The translations under genes were made by a program, and so were the position numbers. The notes under the pieces were generated by a model, which was not told where the DNA came from, searched no databases, and saw nothing but the letters and a program-made list of their open reading frames with translations. A stretch of DNA of 64,000 bases from Dryas octopetala (taxonomy: Eukaryota > Streptophyta > Magnoliopsida > Rosales > Rosaceae): assembly GCA_963921425.1 (NCBI GenBank), contig OY992833.1:6359228-6423227 (forward strand), written 5' to 3'. Below, in pieces: positions 1-11,807 of the stretch. Positions within the stretch are counted from its first letter, which is position 1; the number at the start of each line of letters is the position of its first letter.

Positions 1-391
1 AAACAGCTTTTTAATACTTCAACGAAACCACTGACATAACTGATCAAGTAATATTTCAAAATAAAGGGTGAAAATAGCATTCGAAAATTAAGAGAAAAAT
101 GAAGAATGGGTATCAAAAAGGTTATAAATTTATAATATAAAAAAGGGAAAGACAGTATTCTCTAAATTATGCATTATCCAGCATTCTGTAGATCAAAAGG
201 CTCAGTTCTATGAAGTTTACCAATATTTCACTACTAGACACATTCTTAAAGTCAAACCACGTATGATATGAGAATTGAACCGAGGAGCAAAACTTCCATC
301 TGTTCATAGTCAGTTTTTTCATTCCCACTACTTTGTTGTCAGTATTCTATTTGATCAAGAAGAAAATAAATAATGGAAATAATCATTTTAC

Positions 392-3300
392 CTCAATACC
401 ACCAATGCAGAAAAGTATGATCAGCACCCAGACAAACCAAGTAGACATAAAAAAATATAGTAGCAACAGCATAGTGGATGCTGTTATGACAAAAAACACA
501 GCACCCTTCACACTAAGATCCATGACTTCATTCTCAGAATCGTCTTTCGCTGCTCCAGCAGTAGAAGATTCCTATTCAATCAAAGCAGATATAAAAACTC
601 TTTACCATAATCACAGCACAGCATACAGTACCAGAAGAGTCAAAATGTAAAATTGATTGCTTGGAAACAATTGGAAACAGGATGATATATGTCTTTACAA
701 TTGAATACTAAGGCTCCACATAGAACATTAAAAAATGGAAAATAAACATATAAGGTTTTTTATTTATTTTTTTCTTTTCTTAAGCACAGGCGAAGCCATA
801 CAATGAATTTCAAATCTATAGGCATGACATGCACATATTTGAAATCCAAATATTTTCATCTAAACAGGCCCTTAGGTTTTTTTATTTCTATCAGTACGGG
901 TTTCAGACTTCACTCTTTTATTTGGAGTTGTCTGATACTCTTCTTTTTCTTTTTAAAATCCTGGGCCAACAGCCATAGTTTGGCCTTAGGCATTTGGTGA
1001 AAAAAAAAAAAAGTTGCCCAAAATGCGTATGCCTCTAGGGCTTTTACCGAAACAGAGAATCCCTGAGGCATTTCTCTGTCGCCTTGCTTCAAGGCGTGCT
1101 TTGATGAAGCCTTTGAAAGCACTGCTCTAAACCATGAATTTTCAGTCTCACAGGCACACCTCCCTCACTTGAATAGAGGATCTAGAAACTTATGACCTCT
1201 TTCTCAATTAATAATCCTCCTCCATGACAATTCCACTCCCAAAATCAGAAATAAAACATTTTCATATACTGTGAATTTTGGGAAAAGAAATAAAAAAAAT
1301 TAGTGACAAAGAAAAAATAAAGTGTTCTTACTCTTCAGCTTTTACATATTGTAACTTTAAATGCAATTAAAGAAGGGAACCAAAAGAATCACACAAGCTC
1401 TATAACTTCCGTGTATGTTAATAAGCGAGCAATAATCTAAGTAATAGGTTAAGATTATAAAAGAATTTTTGAAGATTATAGAGGGATAGATGTGGAAGAA
1501 TTGTGGGAGTTAGTTTCTTTTTGGTCATCTTTTTGGGCCTCTGTCTCTAGTGTTTTTAGGGAAGTATCTTTGTTTGCCATTCTACTTGATTGGAAGGCAG
1601 AAATTAGTTAGTTTTGGACTCGATTTGTTTAGTCAAGGGTGTCGTATGAGAGTTGTTTTTCTTATTTTGTATTTTGTGTTGCACCTAAGTTGATGGACTC
1701 CTTGTCCATTGGTTGTACAATTGTGGTCTCTTCTTAATAAAGTTTCTTTCTTCTCAAAAAAAAAAAAAAAAAGTTTAAGATTATAAACTGCCTGCCCCAC
1801 AATAAGAATACTCATCAAGAACTGTCCTCAGCTCTCACATGATCATCTCAAGGTACAACACACTAACAACAGATAAACCAAGTGAAATAAAATTTTATCT
1901 GGTGAATTCAACCCATTCAGTCCCTTCAATAAAAGGCCTCCGGAAAGCAATAAGAGAAACACACTTTTCATGGAGACAATTGAAGTACTTAAGAGCAGCC
2001 GACCATCTCGTATCCTCTCTTTTAAGTTCTGACAACAATTTAGATGAGTTGACATAGCCAGAGGAATTCTTCAAATTCTTTTTCATTAAAATATCATTTC
2101 AACCATCACACAGTATTTCATGTAAAAGCCAAGTTCAAGTGATGTAAATCAGTATGAGAAAAGCATTTAAATCCCAAACACGTAATTTTAAGACAATGAA
2201 TTGAGGCTTGTATGCAACAACCTTTTCCGCTAGCTCATTATAGCGCTCATCATTTTGATCAGAAGCAGTAATCTTCGACCACAGTGCAGCAAGTATTACT
2301 GTTCCAACAGCCATCAGCCACAAGAACAAAACTGATAAGTCCACCACTGGACGCTTGGGAGAATATAATAGAAGCTCCACTGCAATAATAAAATTACGAG
2401 AGTTAACCATATATTATTGCATAAAACAAACTTGAGGATTGAAAAGTACAAGCATAAGTAAAGAAAACTATCGATATATATATATAACATGAAAATGCAT
2501 TTCATATACGTGCTTATACATAAGTAGATGAATAAACAAACAACAACGAACAATTGGACTCTGATAAATATAGACTCAAAACAACGTAATAGAAGTACTT
2601 AAATAGTGAAATCCACTAAGGACACACCCTTTAGGAGGCATGGCCTTGGGTTTCCACAATGAATAATTCTTCCCTAATCAAGATAAGGCTGCTGCATTAC
2701 TAGGCCAGTTGATACACAAATCGTCATATATAAATAAGCAACATTTGAACAGCCTGACAATTGTCATCCTAGAGAATGTATATATCCAGGGGTAAAAATT
2801 AAGATATGGTGTTCCAATTCAAATTGTCTGTAGGAAATACACTAAAGATATTTGTTTTTTACCCCTTATACTATTGGAGCATGTTTTTCTTCTTTTTTAA
2901 ATATGAAGCACATACTTTGTTAATAAAAATGCAAAAAAAAAAATACTACAAGTAATATGGATGAGAAAACCATCAAACTAGTGTAACAACCTCAACCAAA
3001 AACACAAAAGACACCCAATACAAACACTCTTTCCCCCGGCCCCCCTAAATGGAGAAGAATTACACTAAATAATTAATACCCATTTGATATGAAACTTATA
3101 TAAATATGTTCTATGCAAAAAATAAATAAATAAATAAACAATTTGATTTAGATCTAATACATACAAATTATATACATAAGTTATGGAAACGTATTACATG
3201 TCTAATTTTTATTGATTGGTATAACATTTCCTAAAGTTTCATTCCAAATTTTCATGTTCTAAAGAAAATATCCGTCATTTTTTTATTTTTTACCGATATC

Positions 3301-5450
3301 AATATTTGTATCCTAGTGCCTTGGTTATATTCTCTTGGTTATATTCTTCTTCTTGTCTCCTACTCTTGTCTTCTACTTTCCAACTTCATTTTCTGTATAT
3401 TCCACTGATTTCCCTGCCACCATCAGGCTTTGTATTGAACCTAAATTTCTAAACTTGAAAGCCCTAACTCAACCTGCTCTTGAAGACTTTATCTAATCCC
3501 CTTCTGAAACCGCTATTAATTCAAACCCTCTTGCTATCAAATGCCATTTGTAGAATCCATAAATCAGACTTCCCTTGCTGTCCTCCATCAGTGTGCCATC
3601 TTCCTATTATGTTCTATATATCACTACTAACCACATTTCAAGATGGTAAAGAATTTGACAAAAAACTGTAAATATCAAAAGTTAACCTTTCCTTCCATCT
3701 TCAACAGATTTCTTGAGCGCTTCTCCATCTGACTTTTGAATCATCGCAACTAAAATCGAAATATCCAAAGTGCCATTTTCAGGACAACCCATCATGGCAA
3801 GATCTGTAACAAAAGGGAGATAGTGTCAGAATATAGTATTTTAGGAGGGAAAACAAATTAGAGTCAACTACCTCCTGTCAATACATTCTTCTTTTGTTCT
3901 GAAAATCACAGTCCCATGTTACATTTAAACTTAAGTTCTATTTCAAGGTAAGACGATTTCTTGAAAACATTTTCAGTTTTTCAAGCTTTGATGATACTTC
4001 AAAGAGAATTAAAATAATTCAGAGAAAACAGAAACATAGATCCAAGGAACAACAATAAATAGAAAGAAATTTCTATACACATTTCCAACATGCCGCTTGG
4101 CATTTAGATTTAGGATTGTGATACCTACGTTCCCCAGTTATTGGGCCATACAACAGAGGAATTTAAAAAGCTACCCTTTACCCTTCAGGTTGGCAAGGTT
4201 TATGGTAAAATATAGTATAGAAGCAATTCAGTATTCTACTGAAGTACTCTTGAAAAGATCAAATTTTCAGCAGTAGGATAATTTCAAGCATCAAACCTAA
4301 CTTATTACGAGAAAAATCAAATAATACCTTCACTCCTAACCTCAAAAATACAACTAGCTAACCTCATTTCCAAAAAACCAGCCATATTCCCTTCCTTAGG
4401 GGGCTTTCTTGCACGACTTTGGCTTTCATAAATTATGCTACAGCTCTTTGCTGTGCTGTATCAAAGCTCTAAACGTACCTACAACACAAGTTTTACTTGC
4501 GACTCCGAGTACATGATAACTTTACTTAAAAACAGGAGTGGTAGTTAATCAAACTAAAATATGCTGAAGACATGTTTAAGTGCATTGAAAATTACAACCT
4601 TCTTCATTATTTATCACCACCAGCGCCTTAGCACCTCCTGACTCTGCAACTTGTGCCTTTTCAGAGAAGTCACAATCCCCACGTGTAGACAAGGCAATAG
4701 CTCCAGATAACTGCAAGAGGGAAAAACGAACCATATCCACCCAAATGCTTTTCAAAAACTCAATATTTGTTCATCTGATACAATGTTTTTAATGAGACAT
4801 TGATGCTTGACCATTTCCAAGAACCTCAAGGCATAATTTGTTTCTAAATTTAAGGTGATTAACAGGGATGGTTGTCAATCCACACTTAAGGTGATTTACA
4901 AAAAGCTTCAATTTAAGAAAAAACAAGTGAAACCTTTGAAGTTGATGCGGAACAGCCATTTAAGGGATTGGAGAGAACAACAGGCAATCTGAGGCCTTTT
5001 TCAACCTCAGAAGGCAATAAAGCCCCAAACTTTGCACCAACCCCTTCATAAGTTTTTCCTTCGCCGCCATCAACCCAATTCTTAACCTTGACCTGAGATT
5101 AGATTAAACAGTACAAATGGGATTTTAGCAAGAAAAAAGAAAGAACAATGCCAGTATGAAATAGAATTACCAAAAAAAACAAACAAACCCAATTCAATTC
5201 CCACAAAAAAAAAATGTATTCATTCATACATTCATATAAAATTCCAAATCAACAAATTAAGAATTCAATTTTGCGAAAACAAATAAATATATATATATAA
5301 ATCAAAGAAATTGACCATTAGATAAGGGTTGTTGCAGGAGGGAGTGTTGGGGTCCTTATCCTCGCCAAAGATGTAGTCATTGCCAAGGTCGGCCAATGAC
5401 AGTCCAATCAGAGATAACAGAAACAGAAGCCGGAGAAGACCCGACGCCAT
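392..5450 (-). CDS. Signal peptide peptidase-like (SPPL) intramembrane aspartic protease, 5' half
   Basis: Family role: GxGD-type intramembrane protease that cuts type II membrane peptides in the endomembrane system. Six exons join in frame with GT-AG borders: 5316-5450, 4934-5092, 4599-4710, 3687-3803, 2222-2379 and 392-571, giving about 287 residues. Residues 1-20 form a signal peptide ([20 protein letters not shown]). Residues about 45-165 form a protease-associated (PA) domain, with [32 protein letters not shown] and [20 protein letters not shown] first membrane helix follows near residues 188-208 ([20 protein letters not shown]), an acidic linker ([10 protein letters not shown]), then two helices within residues 250-285. 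The catalytic YD, GLGD and PAL motifs are absent because the rest lies left of position 1; members are usually about 540 residues. The PA domain places it with the plant SPPL2-5 type rather than SPP. Every junction keeps frame, so it looks functional. The exact paralogue is undecided. Confidence 0.93.
1462..1774 (+). mobile_element. 5'-truncated retroposed fragment with poly(A) tail, in SPPL intron 5
   Basis: A roughly 310-bp segment ends in AATAAAG, then a run of A's near 1757-1772. It is bracketed by a 13-bp direct repeat TTAAGATTATAAA at 1449-1461 and 1775-1787. Poly(A) plus a long target-site duplication is the mark of LINE-type target-primed reverse transcription. Part of the body can be read as an open stretch ([18 protein letters not shown]), so the source may be a LINE 3' end or another transcript. 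It sits in intron 5 of the protease gene, opposite to the gene's direction. Confidence 0.7.
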
Positions 5451-5881
5451 TGGCCTCCGCTAACACTCCACAAATTTGATCCAATTCAATCCAATCAAGG
5501 TTGAGGAGACAGAGAGAGAAGAGAAGGCGGAGGAATTATTTTTCTTTTTCTTTTTCTTTTTTTCTTTTTTTTCTTTTCTTTTTCTTTTCTGTTCTTTTCT
5601 TTTTCTTTTCTGTTCTTTTCTTCTGTCTCTGGCTCTCTGCTCTGCTCCTAAGAAAAAAGAAATCGGAAATGGCGAAATATATGATTCTTTATTTCTTTGT
5701 CTGTGCATACACTGATCCACGTAATGTAATGACCGGTACACAGAGGAGGGAAGCTGACGCGTAAGAAAACTGGAAGGAAGGCATATTCTCTCTAACTGTA
5801 AACTTCTTTTTGATTTATCTATTCTTCTATTCTTCTATTCTATTTCTATATTTCTATATTTCTATTTTCTATATATATAAA
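5451..5881 (-). promoter_or_regulatory. 5' UTR and proximal promoter of the SPPL gene
   Basis: This is the stretch just upstream of the SPPL start codon. On the plus strand 5540-5630 is almost pure pyrimidine built on a TTTTC/TTCTTT pattern, so the 5' leader of the minus-strand gene would be purine-rich (GA-rich). The apparent open frames here on both strands are low-complexity Lys/Glu/Arg or Phe/Ser runs and are not genes. I see no convincing TATA box. The span ends where the 179-bp tandem repeats begin. Confidence 0.5.
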
Positions 5882-6417
5882 GCAAACAGGGCTGCTAGGT
5901 GAAATTTTCAAAATACCAAAAAATGCCCATGCTTATATTCAAATATCAATCTAAACAAATGTTATCAATAGAGGGTACAATGGTAAAACAAACAACTAAT
6001 TAAAAAATTGAAAAACCAAAAAGAAAAGTAAAAAGAGAACATGCTCCTAAAAAAGAGGACGCAAACAGGGCTGCTAGGTGAAATTTTCAAAATACCAAAA
6101 AATGCCCATGCTTATATTCAAATGTCAATCTAAACAAATGTTATCAATAGAGGGTACAATGGTAAAACAAACAACTAATTAAAAAATTGAAAAACCAAAA
6201 AGAAAAGTAAAAAGAGAACATGCTCCTAAAAAAGAGGACGCAAACAGGGCTGCTAGGTGAAATTTTCAAAATACCAAAAAATGCCCATGCTTATATTCAA
6301 ATGTCAATCTAAACAAATGTTATCAATATTGGGTACAATGGTAAAACAAACAACTAATTAAAAAATTGAAAAACCAAAAAGAAAAGTAAAAAGAGAACAT
6401 GCTCCTAAAAAAGAGGA
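5882..6417. repeat. Tandem repeat, 3 copies of 179 bp
   Basis: Copies start at 5882, 6061 and 6240, each opening with GCAAACAGGGCTGCTAGG and ending near CTAAAAAAGAGGA. The copies are nearly identical: copies 1 and 2 differ at ATATCAATC versus ATGTCAATC, and copy 3 differs at ATCAATATTGGG versus ATCAATAGAGGG. Such similarity implies a very recent expansion. The array lies about 430 bp upstream of the SPPL start codon. No reading frame runs through it. Confidence 0.97.
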
Positions 6418-6626
6418 ACCATATATGAACTACATATATATATATATATTTTTTTTTAAATCATGTTTTAACAATTATTAATTAGCTTTATATCTTTTTA
6501 TTTTATCTTAATCATTCAATTTGCATGTAAAAAGGCCAATTGACATGTAAAAATGCCAATTAGCTTTATATCTTTTTACGTTAAATAATTTGTAATCTTT
6601 AAATTAATGTTTGATTAAGTCTTGGA

Positions 6627-7256
6627 TAGGGGTGGGTTCGGATCGGTAACCGAACCGAAACCCCTAAACCGAAGACCGAACCGAACCCCTCCGGTAAGCC
6701 TCCACGGCAACCGAGACCGAGACCGAAAAGCCGATAAACCGATGTTCGGTCAACCGAAGAATCCGGTCGGCTCGGCTCGGTTATGGGCCTAGACCGAACA
6801 CATGTTGGGCCATGTTTTGGGCCACATTTTGGGCCATTTTTGGGCCTTGACTCCATTCACTAATTTAGTATAATAAATTAATATTATGGTTTAGGGTATT
6901 TTTAATTAGTTTATATATATTAAAAAACATATAAATTAAAATTATAGGGGTTTATAAATTTATATATGTTTTATATAATTTATAGAAATGTATTATATAA
7001 AATTATAAATTATTTATTAGAAATGTATTAGAAATGTATAAAAATGAATTATGTAAATGATTTGTTAAATATATTCGGTTCGGTTCGGTTTACCGACGGT
7101 TTAAGGATGTGGGAACCGGGACCGAGTCCGAACCTCCCAGTTCGGTAGTCAAACCGAACTTCCGGTACGGTTTTATTTCGGTACGGTTTTTTTCGGTATC
7201 GGTTGGGCCGGTTTCGGGCTCGACCTTGGTTTTTCGGTCAACCCGACCCAGCCCTA
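6627..7256. mobile_element. hAT-type nonautonomous element (MITE), 630 bp
   Basis: The left end TAGGGGTGGGTTCGG and the inverted right end (TAGGGCTGGGTCGGG when complemented) are imperfect terminal inverted repeats. They are flanked by a perfect 8-bp duplication GTCTTGGA at 6619-6626 and 7257-7264. Both ends carry many CCGAACCG/CGGTTCGG subterminal motifs around an AT-rich core. The 8-bp duplication and TAGGG ends fit the hAT superfamily. No transposase is encoded, so it would depend on one supplied elsewhere. Confidence 0.82.
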
Positions 7257-7292
7257 GTCTTGGATATACAATTTAGGGTTCTGAAGTCTGGC

Positions 7293-7420
7293 TTTTTTTT
7301 TTTGTCGAAACTGAATTCATTAAGCCCAGAGGCAAAGGCAAAGAAGGGAAGAAACCCAGTCCAAAGCCAAATGCAAACAAATACAGGAGAAAAAGAACAA
7401 TAAAACAGAAGAAGTAGATT
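7293..7420 (-). mobile_element. Small 5'-truncated retroposon (LINE or SINE tail)
   Basis: Read on the minus strand, this 128-bp segment ends in a run of A's (seen as T's at 7293-7302). It is flanked by a 14-bp direct repeat, TTCTGAAGTCTGGC at 7279-7292 and TTCTGATGTCTGGC at 7421-7434, with one mismatch. The layout is that of target-primed retroposition. It lies only 28 bp from the hAT MITE's right duplication. The source family is not recognised. Confidence 0.65.
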
Positions 7421-7434
7421 TTCTGATGTCTGGC

Positions 7435-8640
7435 TTACTATTAGGTAATCATTCATCTCATGATGTGTTTCAACATATTTAAGTTATGTAATGTATTTGG
7501 TAATGTTTTTCCTATTTGATATATGTTTCATTTTAATTTGTTTCTTCCTCATCACTCTTTTTATTTTTTTCATTTTAATTCAATATTTGAGATCATAGAC
7601 AAGAGTCGCTTGCTAGAGTAGAGTAACATATGCCTCTAAATTGGTAATTTACTATCATTTTTGTCTTTTTCCTTTTTAATTTTACATTATTGTCTTTGAG
7701 ACTAAAGTTTTAGTTTTGAATTTATTTTACTGATTTTTCATGTGTGTCCTGGGGTTCTAGGCTATGCATCATTTAATTCCGTCTCTTTCTTTTAGTACTT
7801 CAATTCTTGGTTGCAGACCTTCCTTTTTTCTTTTTCTTTTTTCAATTTTTACAGGAGTTTATTATATGGTTGTGATTGGTTGATGAGAAAGTGAGGAAAA
7901 GGGAAACAAATCAAAATGAGAATTGCCGTTTATAAGAATTTCATTGTATAGGGTGTGTTGAATAGTTCTAATTTTTTGCTTTGCTTTGTTTTCTTTTTGA
8001 ATTTTCTGGGATCTGTTTTCTTTTTTTCTTTTTTTGGGCGAACCCACTATTCTGTTTGGTTGGTGAGGAAAGTGCACGTGAAATCAATTATGACATGTAT
8101 CACTTTTAAATTTTTAATTACCATTTTAAGTTATTGTTGTGACATGTATCACTTTTCAATTTTTAATTACCATTTTAAGTTGTTCCTATTTATGCATATG
8201 GGCATATGCACATATGGGTTTATGTTGATCTGGTGTATTTATGTTAACCTTTTGTACACATCTATTATGGTTAAGTTCCATTTGTATATTTGGTGGAACT
8301 TTGGAGAAGTGTGGGTTTGAGCAAATTAAGTAAATAGCACCATCTATTTGGTTGACGAAAAAGTATGTGTGGGGCGGAAAAAGTATTGATGGGGTTTCAC
8401 TTTGATATTATCAAATTTCATTTAATAATCTAATTGCATTGATATTATAAGTACTATTTTCATCATCAATATGTTTTATTTGTATACTTTTAGCTATATA
8501 TGATCTGTTTTTATTCATGAGAATTCTGTGGAAACTGCTCACCTCATGAATTCTCTTGAAATCCCCATATATATCTAACTATAGGTTATATTTTTTGCTT
8601 CTGTATTACAAGGGCGTCGGGTAAGCTCTGCCTCGATCTT
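7435..8640. other. No gene seen; short tandem duplication inside
   Basis: AT-rich sequence with no coding signal that I can support. The only structure noticed is a direct repeat of period 49 bp: TGACATGTATCACTTTTAAA at 8091 and TGACATGTATCACTTTTCAA at 8140, each followed by TTTTTAATTACCATTTTAAG. Confidence 0.6.
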
Positions 8641-9130
8641 AAATATGAACCTTACAATCATGCCCCTCCTTTCACTTTAAGGTATGAGAATGACCCCTTT
8701 TTAGCATTTTGTTTGTTTCCCTACAAAATGAGAGAAATAGTGGAAGAGAATTGAAAAATTTTGAATTACCAAAAACTTTTGGTTTGTTGGATTTTAGCTT
8801 TGGTATGTTTTGGATTTTGTTCATAAAATTTGGAATGCAATTGATGGAAGAGGAGAACAAAATGCAGTTTCTTGAGTAATCTTGGAATTCTCATATTTTG
8901 CTTTAACTACAGATTCTGTTTTTGACATGGCAATCGAGGAGGGCGTTGTGTACCCAAAATCCTACGCAAAGCTCTCCCGCATTTGCAGTTCTAGACCTTA
9001 CAATCATAGCCCTCCTTTCACTTTCATGCCTTACTGTCTGCAGTAACAGGAGGTATGAGAATTACCCCCTTTTAACTTTCTGTTTGTTTCCCTACAAAAT
9101 GAGAGAAATAGTGGAAGAGAATTGAAAATT
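8640..9130 (+). pseudogene. Duplicated exon-like relic, gene not recognised
   Basis: An ATG at 8927 opens a short frame, MAIEEGVVYPKSYAKLSRI then SSRPYNHSPPFTFMPYCLQ, which meets a stop (TAA) at once and then a possible splice donor (CAGGAG/GTATGA) at about 9056. The composition looks like a real first exon. A second, more decayed copy lies about 350 bp to the left: both carry ACCTTACAATCAT, CCCTCCTTTCACTTT, GGTATGAGAAT and the block CCCTACAAAATGAGAGAAAT. The left copy lacks about 25 bp before the donor. The in-frame stop and duplication point to a pseudogene. No family can be named. Confidence 0.35.
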
Positions 9131-11460
9131 GGGTTTTAGGGTATATGTGTATTTGGGTTATAAAGACTAAAATTTTGGATTTCGTATCTGTTACATAATA
9201 AATTACTGTTCTGCATTTTACTTTTTGTTTATGAAACCTAAAGACTAAATGAAAGTCTTGGTTAGAAATCATAAAAACAATAAAAGAAAACAAAAAGGTG
9301 AAGAGAGATTCTTACATATTGCAGCATGATATCTTTACGTAATCCCTAATCCCTATCAAGTTGCCGTCTATGTAATAATGTTATAAAAAGTTTCAACAAT
9401 GATTAAAATCGATCTCTATATAATGTGGCTCCTTTGATTGTACGGTTCTATTTGTTTACATATTTTTTCTTTCATTTAATTTTGTCATATAACTGTGTAA
9501 TCTCTTAGAATACATCTGTGCACTACTGTTTGTGAGACAACATATAGTTTCTCATAGTTTCATCACTTTGAAACAGCTTCCCAAATTCATTTTTATTTTA
9601 TTTAATTTTTTAAAGGCATCATACTCCTCTATCTGTTTGTGAGCCACTATATATGTCTGGCCATATTGTAATTTGTTCATAATCTCTTTTGCATGTAATT
9701 TGAGACTTTGAGTAACCAAAGCAATAATCTCTTCTGGCCCATTACATATTTACGAAGAGAAATAATGTACTGAAGAACAAAAGCAAGCAAAACAGAAGTA
9801 AGCAATAGGACCAACAGCTAGAGAAGACTATATGATTCTTTAGATTGTGAAATTAGAGTATTTAAATTCCTAGCGTTAATTGAAAAAAAAAAAAAAAAAA
9901 AAAAAAAAGAGGCTGTTTTGGCATTGCTCATCAGGTTGTGCATGATTTTTTTGAACTTAGAATTGGTATGCTTCTTTCTTGGTAATGAGCTTTTTGGTTT
10001 GCTAAAAAAAATTGAGAAACTTATTAGAATGAATGCTCTATATCTCTCTCTTAACAATTTCAAATGAGGCAAGTGTTAGTATGATGTTGTTACATATAAT
10101 TTGGGGATAAATTTGAGCAAAAATGGGGATGTTCATATATTTATTTAGGGGACTTTTAGTGTTTATACCAAGGGGAGATGGCAACCTGAAAATTGCTAAT
10201 GTGTTACGTTGCTCTAACTCTGTAAATCACTGTTTCTAAAGTAAAAAAAGAGGCATTGATCGAGTAGAGAATACGTGGCAGTGCTAACTTTGAAGGTGCT
10301 ACAAGGAAATAAAATTTAAGCTGAATAATGTAATATATTTTATATATCATTTCCTTCTCTGAGTGCAGCCCACCATAAATATTTGGGATTGTAGTCAATC
10401 AACATGGTTGTCGTTATGCTAATTTTAAAGTGCACCATGATATAAAAAACTTGACTGATAATTTTCCTTGAAAATAAAATGAACCCTAATTTTTTCACAC
10501 GTCTTTATTTTTTCACAATCATTGAGTTCTTCACAATATCGCAATTATTTGGCTCGACGGCACGAGGCATCTCGAGGAAAGCGACCAATGGTTGATAATG
10601 TTTGTGATGATCGAATTGAGGCAGACACCAGTAATAGAGATCAGTCATCCCCTGGTATTTTTTGTACGCTTAACTAATATTTATACATTTTTAGGGTTCT
10701 TATTTAAAATAAGTTCATAATTGTTTACACAATTAAGTAGCATTTTTATTATTCTTCTTCTTTAATTATAATTTTTTAAGCATGAAAAGTAAAATTAAAA
10801 TTATATAATACTCAAGTGTAATCATCAATTGTAAAAAAAGGCTTATAGCCGGTGAAAGTGGCATTTTTACCAGAAATGTGGTGTACAAAGAAGTTTTGCT
10901 CCAACCCGATAACGTATAACGTGTCTCTTATAAGCAACCTAATCATATGGATTAGGGTGGTTTTCCCTACAACTTTATTGCTCATTTGCACATATATTTT
11001 GAGAACTATTTCAATAAATATAGTAATTGCATTCTTAGTTAATCCAGACCTCAAAAAGTGATAACATTTACTACAAAGTGCGACGACAATTTGGTCAGAA
11101 GGGAAAATCCGGCCTCTCGCATGTATTACTTTAGATGAACCCGATACTTAGACTCATAACAACAACTATTGTAATAAATCAACGGTGTATGCGTAAAAAA
11201 TTTGATGCCAATCTAAAAAAAAAAATGAAACATTCTCACACTAAAAACAAAAAAACTTCAAAGATGCACATTAATAAATAGAATGTATGCCCCAAAATTA
11301 ACGTATGCGCAATAGAAAGAGCCGCTTCGCACTCGCGAGAGCGAGTTCGGAGAGGCTAGTAAATATAAGGGATTTTTGTAGATTTACCATTACTTTAGAT
11401 TATGTGCACAAATATCACCCATAAAAAAATAAAAAATTACACTAAATAACTCCTTTTAAT
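9131..11460. other. Gene-poor AT-rich stretch with one exon-like island
   Basis: No complete gene is visible. A poly(A) run lies at about 9883-9908, without a flanking duplication that I could find. Near 10542-10657 the plus strand reads without stops (YLARRHEASRGKRPMVDNV then CDDRIEADTSNRDQSS) up to a possible donor CCTG/GTATTT. It has richer codon content than its surroundings and may be an isolated exon. A GC-rich patch at 11320-11363 contains the self-complementary core CTCGCGAG. Confidence 0.35.
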
Positions 11461-11462
11461 TA

Positions 11463-11725
11463 AGGGATTAAATTTCGAGTTTTAAGGAAATTTTGAGGGT
11501 CCAAACATACGAAAATTTCGATTTCGACAAAAATTAGACAGAAACAACAAAAATTGCTATCAAAATATGAAAATTTTGAATAAAAATTTAACATATGTTT
11601 ATTTAACATATTATCTACTACAATTATAAAAAAAAATTGAAGAAACTAAATTATATAGTAGGTTTCATGTAATATAAGATTAATATAATGCGTGCTAGAG
11701 GCAAATACTGGTAAACAAAAATTGT
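11463..11725. repeat. Truncated relative of the CAAGG hAT-type element
   Basis: The stretch starting AAGGGATTAAATTTCG continues with TTTCGACAAAAATTAGACAG, TGTTTATTTAACATATTAT and AAATTATATAGTAGGTTTCA. All of these recur in the same order inside the hAT-type element at 45967-47014. Only one end is recognisable and there is no matching right end, so it is a broken copy of the same repeat family. Confidence 0.6.
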
Positions 11726-11807
11726 TTACTAATTAATAATTACATAAATTTTAAAGTAAATTATTATAAAGTCCATTTTTGGACTCTCACTACTTTTGAG
11801 ACCCAGG

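Noticed and set aside
1-391. A further SPPL exon at the left edge
   Set aside because: No frame matching the next conserved segment could be read; that exon should lie outside the window.
740-1140. Possible MITE or SINE around GGCATTTGGTG, A-tract and GCCTTGCTTCAAGGCGTGC
   Set aside because: The words recall common plant repeats, but no inverted ends or flanking duplication could be fixed.
5460-5764. Open frames on both strands rich in Lys/Glu/Arg or Phe/Ser
   Set aside because: They are produced by the pyrimidine/purine tract in the SPPL leader and have no protein character.
9883-9908. Poly(A) run as a retroposon tail
   Set aside because: No flanking direct repeat was found on either side.
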